Below are positions 1 through 9,190 of a DNA stretch of 64,000 nucleotides, piece after piece. The notes beneath the pieces are model-generated. The model ran no database searches. It was not told the origin of the DNA and saw only the letters and a list, made by a program, of their open reading frames with translations. This stretch comes from Serinus canaria (Eukaryota; Chordata; Aves; Passeriformes; Fringillidae), in assembly GCF_022539315.1 (NCBI RefSeq), contig NC_066314.1:53753180-53817179 (forward strand), in the 5' to 3' direction. A program made the translations under genes and the position numbers. Position 1 is the stretch's first letter, and every line of letters starts with the position of its first letter.

Positions 1-3000
1 GGACACAAGCATGCAATGGATTTTGTGAGTTTTACACACGATATTCCATCTTCTCTCAATCCTTAATTTCTAAAGCTGGTTTTGCTCTGTTGACACTGAG
101 CACTCACCTGGTGCTTTTGTAAAACCATCATAGATTCTTTTCTCCCAAGGCCTCACTGCTCCATGGCAGCAAGCTGCCCCTGAATCATTTAGTTCCTCTC
201 TCCAGGCAGCTTCCTGCTGGTGCCTCCCATGGGAATTACCTGATGCCTGCCTTTGGCAAGAATCTCACCCTGCAGAGTCAGACAACCTGCTGTGTCAGCA
301 CGCAGCCATCACCTCCATCACCCTGGACAAGGGGTGCCAGCCAGCACCCCAGCAGTACTCCCTGTGCTCCTCCAGATGAGGTGGGCCCATACTGACCACC
401 ACGGAGTTTGTACCAGCACCACTGCTTCTTCTCTGCAACAGCAGAGCTGCATCTCACCACAGCCCTACCTCCACTCCAACAGCCATCTCGTTGTTGCCAG
501 GATCCTACTCCAGGACTACCTGGTTTTCACAAGAGGCCCGAGATTTCCTGGGGACATTGAACAAGTGAATCAACACCAACCAATCCCTGCCTTCTCCAAC
601 ATTCAGGCTTTTAAAGGCTCCAAGGCAGCAGCTTCATGAAGTCTGACTTCCCCTTGCAGTAGCCAATGTTCCTCCTATACATGTACACCAGCTTTTAAAG
701 AATCTTCTCCTTGGCTCTTTCCAGATACTCCATATGTGTTACTCTCTGAGTATCCCAGACTACGATAAAGCAAAAAAAACACAGCCTCCAATTTGCTGCA
801 TTCCAGCCCTCCAGCACTGAGAAGGGATGGTGAGCAGGGGAGTTACCTAATCACCACTCACTTAAGAGTTCTGAAGTGTTTTGTGACCTTGGAGAACTGT
901 TAATCAAACATTTGCTGCTGCTCCTCCTGTTTCACCTCCTTTGCACCAAGAGGTCAGTTCAAGCCTGTGCAGAATTCAGAGTCAAAGACAGGTTATGGCA
1001 CAGAACTCTGGTAAAGTCTTCCCCAGTAAAATAAAGTCTAAAGTCCTGCCAAACATGGCTCCCAAAACTTTTATACCTGGAGCTATTACTGCCTGTAAGG
1101 ACTCCCTGAGAAACTCCCTTTTCATCATGTGTCTGAAGAAGGGTATCTTACTTGGGTTTGCTTTTGCAAATTACTCCTAAAGCATTCCTTTGGCTAATGT
1201 TACTGTTATTTTATTAGGCTCACCAGCATTTATGAACCTTTATCGCCTTCCTTTGGATACAGCTTCAACTTTGAGGGTTTCTCTTTTTATTTCAGTAACT
1301 TGCTTTCCCAAGTTGTATGAGCCTTTCTGCTTCCTCTTATCCTTGTTCACTCGATAGAAGCAAATACATTCCACCTTATGCGGCATCCATAGTCATCTGC
1401 AGGTTTGGTGCAGACCTGAAATTCCTGACCTATCCTTTTGAGGCAACTTATTTCAAAAAAAAGGAGGTACAGAATTGCACTTGGGCACAGCAAGTTTTGT
1501 CAACATACTTTCATTACTTCACAGACTTTTCACATCTGCAAAGCCATAGAAAAACATTAAAGCCTTTTTTCTTTTTAGGGTGGTTCTTGCCTTTTAATGC
1601 TGACAGACCCAGAACACTTTTCTTTTTATGCTGTTCAGTGTGGAATAACCCAAGATACAGCTACTTTATTTCTCCATAGAGGACACAAGGTTTGCCCCCT
1701 AAACGCCCTCCAACTGTTTTCTGCAGGCCACAATGACATGTGGTGGTCCCCATGAGTCAAGGACCACTCCAGCTGGTCAAACACACACTTATCTCTGGCT
1801 GAGCCAAGCTGCTTGCATTTCACTGCCTCTTGGGGCCTCCAGACACTTACTGTGATGTCCAAGATGCATTTATTTATCTCACTTTCATTCTTTTTTCTTC
1901 CTCTTCTCTTTCCCACATCCTAGCTCCATACTGCCAGCCTCAAGAAGCCAACTTAAAAAGCCATCATCTCTCAGCTCCTCTGGGCAGCAGCACCACTCCA
2001 TCCACTCTGTCACCAGTACAATTCTCTATTCACAAGCACCCCTAAAGGTAGGAGTAAAGCCTCAGCACTTTATTACCATGACACTCCCAAGCAACAGGCA
2101 CATCCCGAGCTAAACAAAACCCCCCTTCCCTATTCTCAGCCTATCCCCAGACAACAAGGTGGTGAAACTCAGGTTAAGATCTTCTTTGAGGCAATGCCGT
2201 TGTCACACGAATTTTTGTCTCATAAAATACTCCGCATAAAGTCTGCAGCTTTGAAATAAACAAACAAAAAAAGCACAAGGCAAACTATGAGTACTTCAGT
2301 CTCTTTTAAAAAGTTTAGAAGCTCACTGACTGTAATTTTCAGGCAGCGCTTTTTTAGACTTTTCCTTCTGATCACCTCTAACCCTGCAAATACCACACAC
2401 AACCTTGCTCACAGTCCGGCGAGTCCCGGGTGGCAACACAGCTTTCCTGGGTCAAGTTCTGCGCAACGTCCCTCAACTACAGCTCAGCTGTGTAATCTCA
2501 ACTCTGCTGCAACCAATTTAGACATCGAGACCCCAAGCACTTTACCCATTAACACAGCAACTTCGCTCGTCCCACGGGCAGTGCTGCGACTGACTCCAGA
2601 CGCGGCTTCTTCCCGCAGCTCCAACCTCATTCCACCGTGGCAAACAGCCCAGAGAAAAACCAGCTTTTTGAACCATACACTTTGCTCTTATCCATCAGGC
2701 ATACAAACAGCTCTCACAGTACTTTTCCATGCAGGAGCCAGCGCTAAATCCAAGTGCCCACGCCCCGAGTGCTTGAGGACAGCCCCAAACTCTCGGCTCA
2801 GCCATGCTTTCTCATGCTGCCTCGCCAGCAAGGCGTAGTAGGGCCAGGAAGCACACCGGAGACGTGATCTCAAGGGGTGCCAGTCTGCTCCGAGAGATTA
2901 AACCCGAAGGGAAGCCACAGCTCCTACCAACACGAGCAGTTCACACACACGACAACCACGGGAGGAGCCGGCTCACCCCGGGCATAGCCTCGGCACCGGG

Positions 3001-3331
3001 AAAGCCAGCAGGGAGCCCGACCTGCACACAGAGTTTTAGGACGACGATTGTGTGAAGTGCTGGGGGATGCTCAGTGGGGGCGGGCTATCCACAAACCCAG
3101 CATTCCCTCCCTGCCTGACCATAAGCCCCCCAAAACGTGAAAAATAAAGCGGTAAGCACCCGGGCACACACCCCTCTCCTTCCGGGGGGCAGCAAGTGGA
3201 GAAAACACCCAAAACTACGCATCAGAAAAGCAAACAAAATGCGGGTCCCGGCGCTTCGCCTCCCCCCCTCCATCCCTGTCCCACGGGCTCCACGCCAGGC
3301 AGCGCGGGGGACGCAGCCCGAGGCACCTCAC
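1..3331 (-). other. CD9: CD9 intron 1 (partial)
   Basis: This is the intron that follows CD9 exon 1 on the minus strand. It starts with donor GTGAG at 3331-3327 and runs off the left edge. The proximal 900 bp (about 2400-3331) is CpG-rich and probably part of the promoter island. The remainder is ordinary AT-balanced intron. No further CD9 exon, RNA gene or complete repeat was recognised. The longest open frames, such as 253-639 plus and 2287-2838 plus, have no recognisable protein features. Confidence 0.8.
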
Positions 3332-3397
3332 CCAGAAAATGAAGTTGAAGCCGAAGAGCAGGTACTTGATACACTTGGTGCCCCCTTTGACGGGCAT
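3332..3397 (-). CDS. CD9: CD9 tetraspanin, first coding exon (22 codons)
   Basis: Read on the minus strand, this exon encodes [20 protein letters not shown] followed by FW. This is the tetraspanin CD9 N-terminus: a short cytoplasmic tail with a membrane-proximal cysteine that is probably palmitoylated, then the start of transmembrane helix 1. CD9 is a four-pass membrane protein that organises integrins, immunoglobulin-superfamily partners and proteases into tetraspanin-enriched domains, and it acts in platelet function, adhesion and sperm-egg fusion. The start codon has a near-perfect Kozak context (gccgccaccATGC). The exon ends with TGG at 3334-3332, followed by donor GTGAG in phase 0, as I recall for the mammalian gene. 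The rest of CD9 lies left of the window. An upstream in-frame ATG at 3415 would add six residues (MSTAAT), but the strong Kozak site and family conservation favour 3397. Confidence 0.96.
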
Positions 3398-3640
3398 GGT
3401 GGCGGCTGTAGACACGGTGACCAGGCTCCCGCACTCCGACGCCGCTGCTTAAATGCGGCCCTGCCCTGGTGTCTCGGGGACTCCCCCGCCCGCCCCCGGG
3501 GCCGCCCCCGGCCGCGCCCCGCACCTGCGGCCTCCCCGCTCCGCCCCAGGCCGGGCGGGCTCCCCGCGCTCCGGCAGCGCCACACGGGGACGGGCACGGC
3601 CATCCTTGGGGTGGGTGTGTCCCGGCATGGAGGGGCAGCA
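3398..3640 (-). promoter_or_regulatory. CD9: CD9 5' UTR and promoter-proximal CpG island
   Basis: The sequence directly upstream of the CD9 start codon is extremely GC- and CpG-rich. It has several GC-box-like GGGCGG/CCCGCCC runs around 3484-3560 that could bind Sp1-type factors. A TATA-like ATTTAAG (minus strand, about 3448-3454) lies about 55 nt from the ATG, but its use is unproven because CpG-island promoters are often TATA-less. CpG enrichment also extends into intron 1, to about 2400. The transcription start cannot be fixed from sequence alone. A CR1 element abuts the island on its upstream side from about 3640. Confidence 0.75.
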
Positions 3641-3838
3641 CGGGGAACATCAGAGTCCTGGTACCGGCCCTGCACGGCGCCGCCTCAGCAATCCTACGCT
3701 GTTCCTGGAGTGTTGTCCAAATGCTCCTGGAGCTCTGGTAGGGTTGGGGTTGTGACCGCTTGCCTGGGGAGCCTGTTCCGTGCCCGACCATCCTCTGGGT
3801 GAAAAACTTCGTCCTAATATCTAATAAACCCCCCCACC
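3640..3838 (-). repeat. CR1 LINE fragment abutting the CD9 promoter
   Basis: The sequence follows the antisense CR1 3' region: a tract like 'ttgtccaaatgctcctggag', then 'ggggagcctgttcc' and 'cctctgggtgaaaaac'. The 3' terminal tail is absent on the left, so the copy is incomplete at both ends. It is closely related to the copies at 38261-38466 and 42896-43128. It begins where the CD9 CpG island ends. Confidence 0.85.
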
Positions 3839-3863
3839 CCAACACGACCCGCTCTTGCATAGA

Positions 3864-4185
3864 TCTCAGAATCCTTAGGATTGGAAAGGACCCCTGGAGA
3901 TCATCCTGTCCAAACCCTCTGCCAAGGCAGGGTCACCAAGAGCAGGTGACACAGGAATGTTTCCTCGTCTTGAGGTGAAACTTGTTGTGGTTTATGGCCT
4001 TTGCTCCATGTCCTGTCACTGGGCACCACATAAGAGAGTCTGGCACCATCCTCTGGACACCTGCTTTGAGATATTTATATGCATTAGTTAGATCCCCTTT
4101 CTGACTCCTCTAATTAATCAGGCCCAGCTGCAACAGAGATGCTCCAGAACCCTCCTCGCCTTTTTGGCCTCTGCTGGATGTTTTT
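3864..4185 (-). repeat. CR1 LINE, 5'-truncated, antisense
   Basis: It begins with the antisense CR1 3' end ('cagaatccttaggattggaaa', 'ggagatcatcctgtccaa'). It continues through 'gaggtgaaacttgttgtggt', 'ccatgtcctgtcactgggca' and 'cagctgcaacagagatgctc' to about 4185. It is a second, separate CR1 of a different subfamily, immediately beyond the 3640-3838 fragment. Confidence 0.85.
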
Positions 4186-5500
4186 TTTTAAATGAATGCA
4201 TCAGTCTAGCTGAAATGGGTGTTTCTCAAAGAAGATAAACTTAAAGCATAGTTTAATTCCTTTAATCTTTCAAATAGGTCTATAAAGTTACAAACATCCA
4301 CTTTAGGAAAATAAGGTGGGATAAATTTCAGCCCACCAGCTGATCCATAACTGTTTGCACATGTGCCCTTAGGTCACCCCAGTTGTGAAAAAAAAAACAT
4401 GTTAAATTTCTGCTAAGACTTTCCCTTTCATTATAGTAGGGCATTCAGCATTCAGCTTCTGAGCCTTTTAGCTCAGGGGTGAAAACTGAGGGCTTGTACC
4501 TTAATTTCATACTGTGGGATTAGAAATTAATCAGGTATCAAGAGTCAAAAAAACACCCAAGCAGAACAGTAAAAACAGAAAAGACATGCTGAAATGCAAA
4601 TAAAAACGTATTGGAGTTTTTGTTGCCAAAATAAATTATGCAGCACATTCCAGAGGCACTGTGAAGGGGGAGGTATTCCTGTTTTGTAACCTCCTTCCCA
4701 GAGGAGGTTACAAAACAGGAATACCTTTCCCATAAAATAAAGGGAAGTAGAGGGGTGGAGGCTGGCCACAACAATATAGATCCAGCAATGATGGAATTAA
4801 CAAATGCATGTGACTAAACTCTGGTGGTAACTGGAAACTGAGCAAGGGGAGGTTCTGTGTCTCAGTCTTGAGCTTGGACTGGTTTTCTGTGTGACTTTTG
4901 GGTTGGTTTTCTTTTGTCACTTTGCCATTAAGAATTTATGCTGCTTCCCTTAAGTTTCTAAAATTAAGGATCACAGAAGAACTTTGGATAATTCCCCTCC
5001 CACCTTTGTATTATTAAGCTTTTTATGCTTATACTGCATTAAAGCAACTCTCATTAAAATTTATGGGCAGTAACCTTTTGATCAGAGGCAAGAAATGGAC
5101 CTGTTCAATAAAAACCTCCAGTGAGTTTGAAAAAATTAAACACTCCTCATTCACCTGGCAAATTAAGTTATGAGGAAGTCAAATGCATTTGTACATCTTT
5201 AGTATTCTCAAGAATATGGAAGGAAAATAATGCTGTGGCTTTTTTTTTTTTTTTTTTTTTTCATTCCATATGAAGGATCTGGCGAGAACATTTATGTTTC
5301 ACTCTTCCAGGGTGTGATGATCTGGTAGATGCAATTCTCTCACCACACCTGAACTTCTCTGACTACTGGAATGAGATAGTAATCAACTGAAATTTTGCAT
5401 AATCACTAATGGAAATTCATGACCCTTGTAGAAATACTTCAAATTGATTTATTATGTTGAAACTTTGTATTTGCATGGGATAAAAGTAATTTTGCATGAA
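4186..5500. other. Intergenic, CD9-VWF interval, segment 1
   Basis: AT-rich non-coding sequence containing the hairpin at 4671-4726 and a run of 22 T at 5240-5261. Nothing else was recognised, and no open frame here looks coding. Confidence 0.7.
4671..4726. repeat. Perfect 24-bp inverted repeat with 8-nt loop
   Basis: Positions 4671-4694 are exactly the reverse complement of 4703-4726, with eight bases (4695-4702) between them. The arms start AGGTATTCCTG and end ATACCT. Similarity weakens outside the arms. RNA from either strand would fold into an uninterrupted 24-bp stem. No flanking terminal repeats or target-site duplication were recognised, so it is not obviously a transposon end pair. 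Confidence 0.95.
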
Positions 5501-5502
5501 AT

Positions 5503-5580
5503 ATTTATTATTTATTATTTATTATTTATTATTTATTATTTATTATTTATTATTTATTATTTATTATTTATTATTTATTA
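5503..5580. repeat. Heptanucleotide array (ATTTATT)n, about 11 copies
   Basis: Uninterrupted tandem ATTTATT units across about 78 bp. The unit period is seven bases (ATTT plus ATT), not the commoner tetramer ATTT. Confidence 0.97.
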
Positions 5581-7121
5581 AAATTGCCCTGGGTGGTTGA
5601 AGAGTTATTTTGTCCTACTGGCACAAAGAAAAGCAAATTCAGGATATTGCTGATAAAAAGAAATCAGAGTTTACCAGAACCCTTTTAAAATTACACTTTT
5701 AATAATCTAGACATAGCACTAACTATCTGTAGAGCTTTTTTCTACTGGTAGGCTGAGTTATTTTATCCTGTTCAGATGTGAAACTGAATGTCTTGTTCAG
5801 GCCACTAATGAAGAGGAGAAGCATTTGCTTCTCACCAGGAAAGATTTTCTTCTCAGACTGCCCAATCCAAAGGACCCTGATCCTTTGATTAATATAGGAA
5901 GGCGAAGAAGAGTAGGGGCTTCTCTCCTGACTGTATTAAAGGATGGTGGGATTCTCTGGTAAGAACTGTAGAATTTCTTGCCTCCTTGACCTGTTTTCCC
6001 CATATCACTGCCTTTGGAACATGTGGAAGGACTAGTTTCACCTGGCTTGAGGCCTTCAGCCTTTTTTGCATAAACAATTCCAAGTCTTTTAAAAGGTTTC
6101 AGCTCCCTTAAAAAGCCAGGCATAAAGGGTTGGAGCTGCAGAGCGATAGAGTACAAAGCTTTCCCCCCCAAAGGACAGGGATTAATGGATTTCTTGAGTG
6201 TCAGTTATAGGAGAAATATAATAACAACATTTTGTTCTTTGTAGAGAAATAACATCTTTGACTGTACAAGCCAGACACAAGAGAAAAACTCTAAAGGTTG
6301 TTTTTCTTGCTTTTTAGCTTCAGTGATTGTTTTTTAAGCAGTGACTGTGATGCTGGCTGGATCTGTCTGTCTGGTGAAGGGTGGGGCTGTACAAACACAT
6401 CACTTCTCTGCTGTCAGGGAGTTGGGGATGGATTTTGAGAGGAAAGAGGAAATAGGAAGTCACAGACCCTATGCTGATGTCATCTGGGTCATCTTAAACT
6501 CTTGAGCTTGTCCATGGAACATAACATGAAGTGCCTTACTTCTGGTCTCACCTTTCCAAACAAATTTTAAGGTACTTTGGTTTATTTCAACACAGCAATA
6601 TTTTGGAATGGTGATGGGTGAGTGGTTCCTTCCACATCTGGGGCTATGAGGGAGAGGCTGGTCTTGAAGCTGGAGAGTCAAGACTGGCATTCCATTGCAA
6701 AAATTACTCACAGGGTCACTTATACTGATAACACTAAGTGGAAGGCACTGGCCTTTTTTCCAGTGCTGGTAGAAATGTGTTTGGTATCCATAGCAGATAG
6801 ATTCTGGAAGAACTCATACCGGGAGTGAATCTGTGCATTCTGGAAGTGTGTCTGCTTTCTGCCATGAGAGAAAGGCTTTGAAGAAACCACAAAGCCCTGG
6901 GGGATTTCACTGGAAATCAGGTTTTCTGCTATAACTGGAGGTGTATCTGGAAGTGAAAACCCAAAGCCAAACTTCTTAATTTTCCTTGTTTTTAAAACAC
7001 TTTTTTGGTTGTTTTAACTGAGATTTGAAGAAGTTTAGAAGAGATTTGGGCACATCCTTGCAAATATTTGGCATAATGCATTCGTGTATGATGCGTGAGT
7101 AGTGATAATGTCAGGAGAGCA
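5581..7121. other. Intergenic, segment 2
   Basis: No recognised gene or interspersed repeat. A 158-nt exon-like open stretch at 5801-5958 has acceptor-like and donor-like flanks but no recognised homology (see findings). The overlapping minus-strand frame at 5797-6171 (124 codons) is also unrecognised. Confidence 0.6.
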
Positions 7122-7251
7122 ACTGGAAAATCTCAATATGAACTTCGGAACCCATACAAAGTTGTTTCATAATCAGTTATCATTTTACTGGAAAATCTCA
7201 ATGTGAACTTAAGAACCTTTATGAAATTGCTTTGTAATCAGTTACAATTTT
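7122..7251. repeat. Diverged 65-bp tandem duplication
   Basis: Two adjacent units start at 7122 and 7187. Both begin 'actggaaaatctcaat', then 'tgaactt', and both end with 'taatcagtta' and 'attt'. About 80% of positions agree, so the duplication is old. Confidence 0.85.
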
Positions 7252-7439
7252 CAAATTTTGAGATAAAATGCAGAGGATAAAAAGCAAAAATTCCAAAAAT
7301 TCCACAAAGCATCCGTTCAAAATAATTCAGACATCCTTACTATTACCAATGATGAAAGTAGACTCCTTCAGGAAGCATGGGTGATAAAAGGATGGAAGCA
7401 GGCTCTGCTTGGTGGCGCTGGGCAATAGGACAAGAGGGA

Positions 7440-7688
7440 ATGGACAGGAATTGATGCCCAGGAAAGTTCCACGTGGACAGGAGGCAGGACTTCTTCTCTG
7501 TGTAGTGACCCAGCACTGAACAGATTGTCCAGAGAGTGGAGTGTGGGGTGTCCTCACTGGAGATATTCCAGACCCCTCTGGACACAATCCTGCGCCCTGT
7601 GCTCTGGGATGGCCCTGCTGGAGCAGGGAGGTGAGGCCAGATAAGTCACTGTGGTCCCTTCCAGTCTGGCCCATTCTGGGATGTGGAA
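7440..7688 (+). repeat. CR1 LINE fragment, sense
   Basis: The 3' part has typical CR1 phrases: 'gagatattccagacccctct', 'ctgctggagcagggaggt' and the terminal 'ggtcccttccagtctggccc' with 'attctgggatg'. The 5' boundary is uncertain, because similarity fades before about 7500. Confidence 0.75.
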
Positions 7689-8212
7689 TATGTCATCATT
7701 GTTTAGGGAGAAGGAAACACACTTGCTTTTTTAATTGTTATAAAATCTAAAAAATAGTCTGGATGCCCCTTAATTTTTCACAGCACCAGTTTGACATCAC
7801 TGAAGTGTAGCCCATGGTTTAACTTCTTTTCAAGTGAAATTACCATTTAAGCCCCTCATGCTGCAGATAGCAGTGCTTGTACCTGGTTTCAGTGTGAGAG
7901 CAGGCTCGTGACTGGAGGATGTGGGACCAAAACTTACCAAACAAATGCTGTGACTCTGGAAGATTGCAAAATGCCTGTTTGGAAATCATGGCTGTAACAT
8001 GTGTGGAGCTCCAAGGGTGATTCATCTAACTGCTATGTTGATGTCTGCATGTGTCAGACCTTTCTGTGTGGGTGAAGTTATTTTAGGAGCAGGGGACAGG
8101 AGTGGGGCCACAGGCTGTGGCTGCTGTCGAGGGAGGTGCTGGCAGGTTTGGCAGGTTCTTGTGCACAGGGCCCCATGATGTAACACATTTCCCTTGCCAC
8201 AGTACAGCACTT

Positions 8213-8760
8213 TGATGTGTGTGGGGATATTGTAAATCAAAGGTGACTCTGACGGAGGAGAGAGAGAATGATGCATCTGACTCCATCATCAGAAGGCTAA
8301 GGAATTACTTTATTATACTATACTATACTATACTATGTACATTTCATCTAAACTGAATCTGCCAAGCACTCTTACTCACAACTGCACAGAACTGCACTCA
8401 TCTCTGATTCTCTCGTGACTGTCCCATGATAGTCCCCCCCACACACACTTCTTGGCCCTGCTAGGCCAAGGGAACAAAACATCCTCACTTTGGGTAAACA
8501 ATCTCCATATTGCATTCTACTTTAGCACAACACAGGCACAGCAAGCGAGATAGGAATTGTGTTTTCCTTCTTCTCTGCTTGTCCAACAGCTTCTCTCTGT
8601 TCAGAGGGCATGTGAATACCACATAGCAGCTTAAGGCAAACCTTTCTAGGTGGCAGATTAAAAATCAGGTATGTGAGGCTCAGCTGTGACTGTTGTGGAA
8701 AAATAATCCTGGTTTTTCTAGCACACATGAGAGAGAAATGCAGGCAGCATCAGAAAAGAG
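8213..8760 (-). repeat. Probable LTR or other interspersed repeat
   Basis: Read on the minus strand, there is an AATAAA inside TATAATAAAGTAATTCC near 8310, followed by an R/U5-like segment with 'gatgatggagtcagatgcat'. A (TATAG)n pentamer lies just upstream of the signal on that strand (8313-8336 on plus). This resembles the polyadenylation region of a retroviral LTR, but I could not define both termini or a target-site duplication. The outer limits are guesses. Confidence 0.4.
8313..8336. repeat. Pentanucleotide microsatellite (TATAC)n
   Basis: Nearly five tandem TATAC units inside the probable LTR segment. Confidence 0.9.
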
Positions 8761-8854
8761 TGACATGGCTTTAGGTCTGTGTCTGACAGCCAAGAAAGCC
8801 ACAGGTAACAGTCTTAATAGTGTCTCTAGATGCTTTTATTTCCCTCTTCAAAGG

Positions 8855-8912
8855 AATAGATTAGACTAGACTAGACTAGACTAGACTAGAATAGAATAGA
8901 ATAGAATAGAAT
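8855..8912. repeat. Compound pentanucleotide array, (AGACT)n then (AGAAT)n
   Basis: About six AGACT units (8863-8889) pass into about five AGAAT units (8888-8912). Both share period 5 and differ by one base, so one block probably arose by spread of a variant unit. The array lies directly against the 3' end of an antisense CR1-like segment. Confidence 0.92.
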
Positions 8913-9190
8913 ATTTCATTTATAAGGGACATACAACAACCATCTGGTCTGGGCACTTCAGGGCTAACGAAAAATTAAAGCATGGTATTAAGGGCACTGT
9001 CCAAATGCTTCCTAAACATGATTAGTAACAATGGTCCCAAATCTGAAAATATTTCCGGTCTTTGTTCTGTTCCAGCCAGAGATAGATTTCCAGGTGTTTT
9101 CACCAAATTCCCCTGGCAGTCCCAGTTTCATGGATCCATAGAGCACAGGTTAGGGGGGTTCTCAGGCTGTTCTTCCCAGTGCTGTCAGGT
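8913..9190 (-). repeat. Old, diverged CR1 LINE, antisense
   Basis: The left end resembles an antisense CR1 3' end ('tttataagggacatacaaca', 'accatctggtctgg'), followed by 'taagggcactgtccaaatgc' and 'ttcctaaacatgattag'. Divergence is high, so the right-hand limit is approximate. Confidence 0.6.

Noticed and set aside
3137..3802. Long frames on both strands over the CD9 CpG island (for example 221 and 212 codons)
   Set aside because: Stop codons are rare in GC-rich sequence. Only the short MPVKGG stretch matches a known protein, and it ends at a splice donor.
5797..6171. 124-codon minus-strand frame as a gene
   Set aside because: No recognisable domain, signal peptide or splice context; kept only as part of the low-confidence exon-like note on the plus strand.
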